A stretch of DNA of 64,000 nucleotides from Aldehydirespirator sp965221215 (lineage in GTDB: Bacteria; Actinomycetota; Acidimicrobiia; Acidimicrobiales; Aldehydirespiratoraceae), in contig OZ244872.1 of the NCBI GenBank assembly GCA_965221215.1, positions 2,542,001-2,606,000 on the forward strand, written 5' to 3'. Numbering within the stretch: position 1 is the stretch's first letter; each line of letters opens with the position of its first letter. Under the pieces are notes generated by a model. That model had not been told where the DNA came from and ran no database searches. It saw only the letters and a list, made by a program, of their open reading frames with translations. This document shows positions 33,913 through 40,775 of this stretch, piece after piece. A program made the translations under genes and the position numbers.

Positions 33913-34863
33913 TCACCCATTCGCTCGGCCTCTCAACTCGTAGGCGTAGTGGCTCAGTCCGGCCTCGATGTCGAAGGTGGGCTTCCAGCCCAGCGCAGCT
34001 TCGGTGTGGGACAGGTCGAGGGGATCTCCGGCCGACACCGCCGGCGGCTGGCCCGGAATGATCTGCACCTTCAGGTCGCTGAAGATACGGCGGGCCGCGG
34101 CCACCAGGTCGTCGAAGGTGGTGATGGTCCCGGTCCCGATGTTGAACACGGCCTGCTCGGGCAACTCCGCGGTGGCGGCCAGGTCCACCGCCCGGCCCAT
34201 GTCGAGGTCGTAGACGTACTCGAAGTCCATGGTGTGCCGCTGATCGACGAAGGCGGTCTGGCCCTTGATGCCGGCTTCCAGCAGGGCCTGGATCTTGGAG
34301 CCGAACGATCCGCCCGAGAAGTGCCCGTATCCATAGGCGTTGGCCGGCCGCAGGATGGCCAGCTCGAAGCCGAACTCCTTCTGGTAGCTCTCGGCGGCCA
34401 GCTCCTTCATCACCTTGGAGTTGCCGTAGGCCCGACCCGGCCCCCGGGGCGCGTCCTCGGTGATGGGCGCGCCCCGGGCCCGGCGCCGGTCGTACACCGC
34501 GAAACTGCTGATATGCACCATCCGGCGCACCCGGGCCAGCCGCACTGCCTCCAGCACGTTGATGGTGCCGGTTACGTTCACCTGCAGCCCGGTGTAGAGC
34601 TGGCGTGAGACGCTGTCGCCGATCAGCCCGGCGGTGTGCACCACCGTCTCCGCCTTGTGGTCGCGCACAGCGGCGAGCACGGCCGACTGGTCGCGGATAT
34701 CGGCCCTCACCGTCACGATGTCGGCCGCGGCCGGTCCGAGGCGCTCGTGCAGATAGTCGGGGCGCTCCTGAAGGTCCAGGAACACCACCGGCTCGCCCCG
34801 CTGGAGGGCGCAGCGGGCGAAGGCCGTGCCCACCAGCCCGATCCCCGTCACCAGGGTGGTCAT
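33913..34863 (-). CDS. NAD-dependent epimerase/dehydratase family protein
   Basis: 316 residues. Extended-SDR fold: N-terminal TLVTGIGLVGTAFARCALQ with the glycine motif, active-site YGNSKVMKELAAES giving the Tyr-xxx-Lys pair (here Y-G-N-S-K), and a substrate region AILRPANAYGYG. A close relative is at 51.6 kb. Probably acts on a nucleotide sugar or hydroxyacid. Its last residues RGRANG and stop are encoded by GAGGCCGAGCGAATGGGTGA, which equals the end of the dispersed repeat family, so its C-terminus is repeat-derived. Confidence 0.8.
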   Translation of the reverse strand: MTTLVTGIGLVGTAFARCALQRGEPVVFLDLQERPDYLHERLGPAAADIVTVRADIRDQSAVLAAVRDHKAETVVHTAGLIGDSVSRQLYTGLQVNVTGTINVLEAVRLARVRRMVHISSFAVYDRRRARGAPITEDAPRGPGRAYGNSKVMKELAAESYQKEFGFELAILRPANAYGYGHFSGGSFGSKIQALLEAGIKGQTAFVDQRHTMDFEYVYDLDMGRAVDLAATAELPEQAVFNIGTGTITTFDDLVAAARRIFSDLKVQIIPGQPPAVSAGDPLDLSHTEAALGWKPTFDIEAGLSHYAYELRGRANG

Positions 34864-34864
34864 G

Positions 34865-35341
34865 TCAGGTCACCTCGAACTCGCCGCTGATCTCGACGGG
34901 CTGCTGGCGGGGCAGGCTGGCCATGCCGACTGCGGCCCGGGCGTGGCATCCCCGCCGCGGTCCGAACAGCTCGTAGAACAGGTCGGAGGCCCCGTCGACC
35001 ACCTTCGGCATCGCCTCGAAGTCGGGGGTGCAGTTCACCATGCCCAGCAGGCGCACCACCCGCCGGACCTTGGTCAGGTCGCCCAGCTCGGCTCGCAGGG
35101 TGGCCAGGATCGACAGCGCGCAGGCCTTGGCGGCTTCGTAGCCCTGCTCGACCGACAGCTCGGCACCGAGCTTGCCCCGGCGCACGATGTCCATGCCGGG
35201 GTGATGCGGGCCGTGCCCCGACACGTACATGACGGCACCGACTTGCACACAGCCCCGACGGTTGTCGCTGGGGAACTGGCGGGGCTCGGGCAGCACAAGT
35301 CCCATCTCGGCCAGACGGACCTCGACCACGCTGCGACTCAT
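34865..35341 (-). CDS. RidA family protein
   Basis: 158 residues from ATG 35341, chosen because it overlaps the stop of the mini-ORF upstream (ATGA); a TTG at 35353 is possible. RidA hallmarks: VGAVMYVSGHGPHHPG, CALSILATLRAELGDLTKVRR, and the C-terminal HARAAVGMASLPRQQPVEI with the substrate-binding arginine. It is the second RidA of the window and lies in an amidohydrolase/FAD-monooxygenase operon, consistent with handling an imine or enamine intermediate. Confidence 0.85.
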   Translation of the reverse strand: MSRSVVEVRLAEMGLVLPEPRQFPSDNRRGCVQVGAVMYVSGHGPHHPGMDIVRRGKLGAELSVEQGYEAAKACALSILATLRAELGDLTKVRRVVRLLGMVNCTPDFEAMPKVVDGASDLFYELFGPRRGCHARAAVGMASLPRQQPVEISGEFEVT

Positions 35342-35448
35342 GCTCTCCGCCAATCCGCTCGGCGGGTCGCACCCATGTCAGGCGACTTCCGCGACCCGGT
35401 GGCCCACGTTCGCTCACGAGTCAGTTCACGCGTCACACCGGGACCCAT
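35338..35448 (-). CDS. Mini-ORF (36 codons) at a duplicated junction
   Basis: Starts at the ATG one base after the FAD monooxygenase stop (TGACATG) and stops in a TGA overlapping the RidA ATG. The junction sequence TCGCCTGACATGGGT occurs twice, at the monooxygenase end and again 72 bases further on, which marks a duplication. It maintains translational coupling between the two enzymes; no peptide homology seen. Confidence 0.4.
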   Translation of the reverse strand: MGPGVTRELTRERTWATGSRKSPDMGATRRADWRRA

Positions 35449-35449
35449 G

Positions 35450-36658
35450 TCAGGCGATCTCCTCGGCTTCTCTCACGCTGGCGATCAGCGACGCCCTCAG
35501 CAGGAACTCTCGGGCCCGGGCGGGATCATCGGCGGCACGGCGCAGCTCGTCACGGTTGCGGCGGCGAGTCTGCGGGTCGGCCTCGGCCATCAGCTTCTTG
35601 TTGCGGATGGTGATGGCCTGCACATGGGCCACGGCCACATGGCGGCGCTGGCGGACGTAGCGGTCGAGCACCTCGTCGCCGGCGTCGCTTCTCAGCACCG
35701 ACGACAGCTTGGCGGCCAGGTTCACCGCGTCGTGGATGCCGCTGTTCATGCCCATGGCCCCGATGGGGCTGTTGACGTGGGCCGCGTCGCCGGCCAGCAG
35801 CACCCTCCCCGCCCGGAACGTCTCGGCCACCCGCTGGTGCACGGTGTAGAGCGACTTGGACACCACCTCATAGGGCACCCCGGTGGGATGGAACCGCTGC
35901 AGCCCGGCCTGAATGGCGTCGTCGTTGAGCAGCGCCTCCTCGGCGGCGTCCACGTCGGCGGGCAGCACCACCCGCCAAAGGTCGGTCCATTTGAAGAGGT
36001 TGGCCCATTCGGTGGGATCGAGGATGTAGTTGCGGTAGCCGTAGGGCACCACGGAGTCGAAGTCGAACAGCACGCTGAGGGTCATGGTGCGATCCGGGAA
36101 GGCGAAGCCCTCGAAGTCGATGCCGAGCTGTTTGCGCACCACGCTGTGGGCGCCCTCGCAGCCCACCAGGTGCGAGCCCCGCAGTTCTTGCCGCGCCCCG
36201 TCGGCGGTCTCCACCACCGCAGTCACCGAATCGGCGCCCTGGCGGAAGCCGACGAGCTCAGTGCCGGTGCGGATCTCGATCAGCTCGTTGCCGGAGGCCA
36301 TCTTGAGGGCTTCTTCCACCACCTTGAGGCGGTCGCACTGCAGGGCGTGGGGGAAGCGGGTGTCGCTCGACAGCACGGCGTGGTCGAACACCGCGATGGG
36401 TTCAGGGTCGCCCCGGTTCCAATAGTGCACCAGCGGGGCGACGATGCCGAGGGGCTCGAGGCGCTCGTAGAGGCCGATGTCGTCGAGCATCTCCAGGGTG
36501 GCCGCATGGATGGTGCCAGCCCGGCGGACCTGATCGAGCAGGTCCACCAGCGCCTCCACCAGCAGCACCCGATGGCCGCGCCGGGCCAGCGACAGGGCCA
36601 GCACCAGGCCCACCGGCCCGGCCCCGGCGATGAGCACCCGGTCGTCAGCCGGTGCCAC
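35450..36658 (-). CDS. FAD-dependent aromatic monooxygenase (PHBH-type)
   Basis: About 402 residues from GTG 36658, which places the start inside the end of the VOC gene (14-base overlap); longer starts would precede the Rossmann strand by an unlikely stretch. Motifs: VLIAGAGPVGLVLALSLARRG (dinucleotide fold; split here as VLIAGAGPVGLV), the DG motif VGCEGAHSVVRKQLG near 165 and the GD motif RVLLAGDAAHVNSPIGAMG near 280. It hydroxylates an aromatic ring using NAD(P)H and O2. Operon partners (VOC, RidA, amidohydrolase) fit an aromatic or heterocyclic degradation route. Confidence 0.85.
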   Translation of the reverse strand: MAPADDRVLIAGAGPVGLVLALSLARRGHRVLLVEALVDLLDQVRRAGTIHAATLEMLDDIGLYERLEPLGIVAPLVHYWNRGDPEPIAVFDHAVLSSDTRFPHALQCDRLKVVEEALKMASGNELIEIRTGTELVGFRQGADSVTAVVETADGARQELRGSHLVGCEGAHSVVRKQLGIDFEGFAFPDRTMTLSVLFDFDSVVPYGYRNYILDPTEWANLFKWTDLWRVVLPADVDAAEEALLNDDAIQAGLQRFHPTGVPYEVVSKSLYTVHQRVAETFRAGRVLLAGDAAHVNSPIGAMGMNSGIHDAVNLAAKLSSVLRSDAGDEVLDRYVRQRRHVAVAHVQAITIRNKKLMAEADPQTRRRNRDELRRAADDPARAREFLLRASLIASVREAEEIA

Positions 36659-37124
36659 CGGGATTCTCAGAGTTGGGGTCGAGGTCGGTGTCGCTTGGCG
36701 AGGCGTTGTCGCCGGCTGGTTGAGGATCCCGCAGCGCACCGATCCAGCCCGAGGTGGTGAGATCGAAGATCAGGCCGTGGGGCGAGCGGTACTTCACCTC
36801 GTAGTAGCGGTTGGGCTCGTCGGGCCGCCGGCCCCGCACATGCTCGGCACCGGCCCGCTCCGCCTGTTCGGCGGCCTGCTCAAGATCGTCCACCCACATG
36901 CCGAAGTGGTACAGCCCGTGAAAGGGCTCCGAGCCCGCCTCGGTGATCCCGACCACCGGATCGTCGCCAAAGTGCAGGAGGGCGACGTTCATGACTCCGT
37001 CGGTCATGTAGACGCCCCGTCCGGCGTCGCCGGCCTTGGTCATCCCGAAGGCCCGCTCGAAGAACGCTTGGGCCTCGGCCACGTCGGGCACGGAGATGGC
37101 CAGATGTCGAAGCCGGGCAGTCAC
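36645..37124 (-). CDS. VOC family protein (glyoxalase/extradiol dioxygenase-like)
   Basis: 159 residues from GTG 37124. Paired beta-alpha-beta-beta-beta modules: LRHLAISVPDVAEAQAFFER with a metal-type histidine, then LYHFGMWVDDLEQAAEQAER and KYRSPHGLIFDLTTSGW with a second histidine. The metal ligands fit a glyoxalase/extradiol-type site. First gene of the minus-strand operon that runs to the amidohydrolase; a GTATAC palindrome lies 12 bases upstream. Confidence 0.8.
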   Translation of the reverse strand: MTARLRHLAISVPDVAEAQAFFERAFGMTKAGDAGRGVYMTDGVMNVALLHFGDDPVVGITEAGSEPFHGLYHFGMWVDDLEQAAEQAERAGAEHVRGRRPDEPNRYYEVKYRSPHGLIFDLTTSGWIGALRDPQPAGDNASPSDTDLDPNSENPGGTG

Positions 37125-37135
37125 AGCAGCCGACT

Positions 37136-37141
37136 GTATAC
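37136..37141. promoter_or_regulatory. GTATAC palindrome within a larger inverted repeat
   Basis: The site sits in GACTGTATACAACAGTC (37132-37148), where GACTGT and ACAGTC form an outer inverted repeat. It lies between the divergent VOC operon and the clan AA protease gene. Confidence 0.5.
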
Positions 37142-37204
37142 AACAGTCGCCTGTCCGTTCTCATCAGAGACACACGCAGAGGCGAGACTCCGCTGAACCC
37201 ATGC

Positions 37205-37232
37205 TTGACAGGACTCGCACTTGTCCTATAGT
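37205..37232 (+). promoter_or_regulatory. Sigma-70-type promoter for clan AA protease gene
   Basis: TTGACA at 37205-37210 and TATAGT at 37227-37232 with 16 bases between. The ATG at 37241 begins eight bases after the -10, so the transcript should be leaderless. Confidence 0.75.
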
Positions 37233-37240
37233 CAAACACA

Positions 37241-37690
37241 ATGAAAATTGCACAGCCAGAACAGCAGGCGGACTCGAGGAAAACGAGAGGCAAGGGGAGG
37301 CTCTGGCTGCCCTTCAAGGATTGGGAGGGACCTGTGGGCACATTCAACTGGCCGATCCGACTCGACAGCCCCGACGGCAAGCGGTTCTTGCATCTTGATG
37401 CTCTAGTGGATACCGGCAGCAGCATGACATCGGTGCCGGCCAGCCTGCTCGTCCGGCTGGGAGTGGTGCCGAGAATGAAGATTGAGGTGGAACTGGCCGA
37501 CGGACGAACTGCCATCTACGACGTCGGCGAGGCCCGGGCCACCGTGAGCGAGCGCAGCACCAATACCTGGGTGATGTTCGGCGATGACGGCGCTCGTCCA
37601 CTGCTGGGGGCCTACACGCTCGAGGGCCTCTTCCTGACCGTGGATCCCTGGAAGCTCGAAGTGGTGCCTGCGCCCTACTTCCGGATGTAG
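37241..37690 (+). CDS. Retropepsin-like clan AA aspartic protease
   Basis: 149 residues. The catalytic motif is LVDTGSSMTSVP near residue 62 (D-T-G-S), followed by strands VELADGRTAIYDVGEA and the flap/second-strand pattern PLLGAYTLEGLFL, which corresponds to the hydrophobic-hydrophobic-Gly of retropepsins. Single-domain bacterial members dimerise; substrates are mostly unknown. It has its own promoter with a leaderless start and is followed by a gamma-glutamyltransferase 46 bases downstream. Confidence 0.75.
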   Translation: MKIAQPEQQADSRKTRGKGRLWLPFKDWEGPVGTFNWPIRLDSPDGKRFLHLDALVDTGSSMTSVPASLLVRLGVVPRMKIEVELADGRTAIYDVGEARATVSERSTNTWVMFGDDGARPLLGAYTLEGLFLTVDPWKLEVVPAPYFRM

Positions 37691-37736
37691 CCGCCCTACT
37701 CACACCTCCAGGGGCCTCAAGGCGCGATCATTGGGT

Positions 37737-39362
37737 ATGAGCCGCACCGGGCAGTCCGCGGGTAGTGGTGCCGACGCGGCGGTGGCGGCGGGGCATGCGG
37801 TGGCGACCGACGCGGCGGTGGCTGTGCTCCGGGCCGGCGGGACGGCGGTCGACGCGGCCATTGCAGCCGATGCGGTGATGGGGGTGGTGGAGCCCACCGG
37901 AACCGGCGTCGGCGGCGATCTGATGGCGGTCGTTGCGACTGGCGGCGGGGTAGCGGTGCTCAACGGCAGCGGCCGCTCCGGTCGGCGGACCGACCCGGCC
38001 ACGGTGCCCGACAACGGCCACGGATTCGTGCCCTCGGTCGGGACCTGTGCGGTGACGGTCCCGGGGGTGGTGGCGGCCTGGCACGATCTGCATCGCCGGT
38101 TCGGACGCTTGGGGTGGGCTGACCTGTTTGGGCCGGCCATTGAGGCCGCCACCGACGGTGCGCCGGTGGGCGCAACCGGCAGCCGGCTCTGGGAGGGGGC
38201 CCGCAGCCGGCTCGACCCCGCGGGCGAGGCCCTCTACTTCCCCGGCGGTTCGGCCCCCGAGCCGGGTGAGCGCTGGCACAACCCCGCCCTCGGCGAAGTC
38301 TTGGCGCGGATAGCCGCCGACGGACCCAAGGTGCTCTACCGAGGCCCGCTGGCCCGAGCCATCTCGCAGGCAACAGGCCAGCAGGTTCACACCGACGACC
38401 TGGCAGACCACCGCAGCGAGTGGGTGGAACCGCTGCGAGCCAGCCTGGGCGAACACGAACTCATCACCGTGCCCCCACCCTGCCAGGGCGCAGTGGTGGC
38501 ACTGGCGGCCGAGGCCGTGCACGCACAGGGCCTGCTGGGCGCGACCGACCACAACGACGGCTCCGCCCCCGACGTAGTGGCGGGCACCGAGACTGCGGCG
38601 GCCGACGAGAGTGCACAGGCCATGGTGGACGACGGGCGGCGATCCGCTAGGGGTGGCGAGGCGGCTGCGGCCATGGTCGAGGCGCTGGACCGGGCCTTCG
38701 CGGTAGCCCTGGATTGCGTGGCCGACCCAGCCGCGGCCGAGGTTCCCGGCTACGACGAACTGCGGGGCCGGATGGCCGGCGCCCGGCGTCATGGCCCGAT
38801 GCCGCTGGGGCCGGGAACGGTGTTCACGGTGGTGTTCACCCCGGAGCAGGCCGTGGTGCTCACCTCCAGCGTGTGTGACCGATTCGGCTCGGGGGTAACC
38901 GTGCCCGAGGGCGGGTTCGTGCTGCAGAGCCGGGGCCGGGGCTTCACCACCGACCTCAACCATCCCAACGCGGTGGCACCCCAAAAGCGCCCTTACCACA
39001 CCATCGTGCCCACGCTGGTGCTGCGCGCCGGGCAGCCGTGGCTGGGCATGGGAGTGGTGGGAGGCATCATGCAGCCCCAGGGGCAGCTGCAGATCCTGCA
39101 CCGAGTGCTCGGCGGCGCAAGCCTGACCGCAGCCGTCGAGGCCGGCCGGTTCCGCCTGCTAGGCGAAGGCCAAGTCACCACAGAAGCCACTCTCGAACCC
39201 GAGTGGCGAGACAACATCAGCCGCGCCGGCTACGAGCTAGTCGACGCAGCAGACGTGATCGGCGGCTTCGGCGGCGCCCAAGCCGTCCTACGAGAGGGCA
39301 ACACCCTCACCGCAACCAGCGACCCCCGCCGCGACGGAACCTCAGCCAAGATCAGCCTCTGA
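37737..39362 (+). CDS. Gamma-glutamyltransferase family protein
   Basis: 541 residues from ATG 37737. N-terminal AAVLRAGGTAVDAAIAADAV type motif (AVLRAGGTAVDAAI), VVEPTGTGVGGDL and the GSGR region. The nucleophilic threonine should be at the start of the small subunit, GTVFTVVFTPEQAVVL, with FGSGVTVPEGGFVLQ and a glycine-rich MGVVGGIMQPQGQLQIL later. The enzyme is an Ntn hydrolase that self-cleaves and transfers or hydrolyses gamma-glutamyl groups. No signal peptide is evident, so it may be cytoplasmic like many soil-bacterial homologues. The start of the small subunit is less conserved than usual, so activity should be considered likely, not certain. Confidence 0.8.
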   Translation: MSRTGQSAGSGADAAVAAGHAVATDAAVAVLRAGGTAVDAAIAADAVMGVVEPTGTGVGGDLMAVVATGGGVAVLNGSGRSGRRTDPATVPDNGHGFVPSVGTCAVTVPGVVAAWHDLHRRFGRLGWADLFGPAIEAATDGAPVGATGSRLWEGARSRLDPAGEALYFPGGSAPEPGERWHNPALGEVLARIAADGPKVLYRGPLARAISQATGQQVHTDDLADHRSEWVEPLRASLGEHELITVPPPCQGAVVALAAEAVHAQGLLGATDHNDGSAPDVVAGTETAAADESAQAMVDDGRRSARGGEAAAAMVEALDRAFAVALDCVADPAAAEVPGYDELRGRMAGARRHGPMPLGPGTVFTVVFTPEQAVVLTSSVCDRFGSGVTVPEGGFVLQSRGRGFTTDLNHPNAVAPQKRPYHTIVPTLVLRAGQPWLGMGVVGGIMQPQGQLQILHRVLGGASLTAAVEAGRFRLLGEGQVTTEATLEPEWRDNISRAGYELVDAADVIGGFGGAQAVLREGNTLTATSDPRRDGTSAKISL

Positions 39363-39392
39363 GGCCCGCCTATTCGCTCGGCCGTTTGCTTC

Positions 39393-39698
39393 TCAGCAGT
39401 CGGCCATCGCGGCCATCGCAGCGCACATCTCGGCGCGGCGATGCGCCACCGATCCGACGCGCTCGGTCAAGTGTGCCTTGGACACCACTCGGAGGTTGTC
39501 GAAAGAGGCCGCACAGGGGTGAGCCATGCCATCGTCGGAATCCAACGGCATTTCGCTGGCGATCCCCCGTACGGTTCGGGTGATGGGCGCCACTACGACC
39601 CGGTTCAGTACAGGAATTGCCTCGTTGCGGGTCACCACCAGCACGGGTCTGCGGCCCAGTTCGCTCTCAGCCCACCAGATATCGCCCTGGGCCTGCAT
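39393..39698 (-). CDS. MazF/PemK-type endoribonuclease toxin
   Basis: 101 residues from ATG 39698. Family marks: GDIWWAESELGRRPVLVVTR, VVVAPITRTVRGIASEMPL, and CAASFDNLRVVSKAHLTERV, which supply the SH3-like fold and conserved arginine/threonine of MazF. The start overlaps the antitoxin stop (TGATG). It would cleave mRNA when the antitoxin is lost. Confidence 0.9.
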   Translation of the reverse strand: MQAQGDIWWAESELGRRPVLVVTRNEAIPVLNRVVVAPITRTVRGIASEMPLDSDDGMAHPCAASFDNLRVVSKAHLTERVGSVAHRRAEMCAAMAAMADC

Positions 39699-39955
39699 CA
39701 CCACCGCTCCCACGGCTCCTCGGCGATCATTGCCCGGGCGTTCTCATCGGCCCACCGCAGTTCTTCAGCGGTCTCAGGGACTCGGCGATAGCCATCAGCA
39801 ATGGCCAAGCCGACAAGCCTGCGACGATGCCGCTCGATCATCTCCTCAAGCGCACGCCGGACCGCATCCGATCGGGACGTAGCTTCGCCGCTGTCAATGA
39901 GCTCGTCGAGTTGAACAACCAACTCGTCGTCCACTCTTGTAACCAGTTGTGCCAT
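39698..39955 (-). CDS. Ribbon-helix-helix antitoxin (MazE/CopG-type)
   Basis: 85 residues: N-terminal RHH, MAQLVTRVDDELVVQLDEL, then SRSDAVRRALEEMIERH, with a C-terminal tail that should bind and neutralise the toxin. It is translated first and coupled to the toxin by a TGATG overlap. RHH antitoxins usually repress their own operon; the AT-richer stretch at 39956-39975 may contain that promoter. Confidence 0.85.
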   Translation of the reverse strand: MAQLVTRVDDELVVQLDELIDSGEATSRSDAVRRALEEMIERHRRRLVGLAIADGYRRVPETAEELRWADENARAMIAEEPWERW

Positions 39956-39985
39956 GCGGAAAGCATAGCAATATGCAATGCGAAG

Positions 39986-40690
39986 CTACCCCTGGAGGGT
40001 GTTGAGCCAGTCGATTACGTGGTCTAGGGGGGCCACGTCGGCGTACTTCATGTGCAGGTCGAGCAGGTTTACCTTGTGGGAGATCTGGCTGCGGTCGGCC
40101 ACGCACTCGAAGGGGATCACCACATCGAAGTTGTATTGGAAGGCGTCCACCGCGGTGGCCCGCACGCAGCCGCTGGTGGTGAGCCCGGTGACCACCACGG
40201 TGTCGACCCTGTCGTACACCAGCAGGGCGGCCAGCTCGGTGCCGAAGAACCCGCTCGGTTTGTGGCTCTTGCAGATCACCAGCTCGTCGGGCTCGGGGGC
40301 CAACTCGTCCACGATCACGTCACCGGGCGGCAGGTCCGCATCCGGCAGGCGACGGCCCACCGTCTTCCAGCGTCCCTTCTGGGCCGGGGCCGGGACGTGG
40401 GCCGGATCCTCGTACATCTTGGTGAAGTACACCGGGCGGCCCAGCCGGCGCATCTCGGCCAGCAGCCGGGCATTGGCGGCCACCGCAGGTCCGCCGGTTT
40501 CGCCGCAGCCGGTGGGCCAGCGGCCGTCCACGAAGGCCAGCGTCATGTCCACCACGATCAGCGCCGGCGAGGTGCCCGCACTGATGGCCCGGAACTCGTC
40601 GCCGCTGAACGTGTCGCCGTAGCCGGCCGCCAGGTAGCGGGCAATGTCGTCGGGCGGGATGGCGTCACGCCAGGGATAAGCCGTCGTCAT
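39986..40690 (-). CDS. Isochorismatase-like cysteine hydrolase
   Basis: 234 residues from ATG 40690. Catalytic triad visible: ALIVVDMTLAF (Asp), VICKSHKPSGFFG (Lys) and VVTGLTTSGCVRATAVDA (Cys). N-carbamoyl or amide hydrolases such as N-carbamoylsarcosine amidase, ureidoacrylate amidase and maleamate amidase are the closest functional group. It would release ammonia or carbamate from an amide in the same catabolic setting as the amidohydrolase and RidA genes. A strong hairpin lies just upstream of the start. Confidence 0.85.
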   Translation of the reverse strand: MTTAYPWRDAIPPDDIARYLAAGYGDTFSGDEFRAISAGTSPALIVVDMTLAFVDGRWPTGCGETGGPAVAANARLLAEMRRLGRPVYFTKMYEDPAHVPAPAQKGRWKTVGRRLPDADLPPGDVIVDELAPEPDELVICKSHKPSGFFGTELAALLVYDRVDTVVVTGLTTSGCVRATAVDAFQYNFDVVIPFECVADRSQISHKVNLLDLHMKYADVAPLDHVIDWLNTLQG

Positions 40691-40704
40691 CGCCAGAAAG
40701 CCCA

Positions 40705-40745
40705 CGAGGGAGCACGACCGGTCCTCATCGGGTCGTGCTCCCTCG
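40705..40745 (-). terminator. 15-bp hairpin between binding protein and cysteine hydrolase
   Basis: Perfect arms CGAGGGAGCACGACC (40705-40719) and its complement (40731-40745) around an 11-base loop. It follows the solute-binding-protein gene by 31 bases and precedes the hydrolase start by 15, with only a short T-rich run (CTTTCT). It may be a partial terminator or attenuator that lowers expression of the hydrolase. Confidence 0.7.
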
Positions 40746-40775
40746 CAGGTGGAGGGGAATTGTCAGTTCCCGGCA

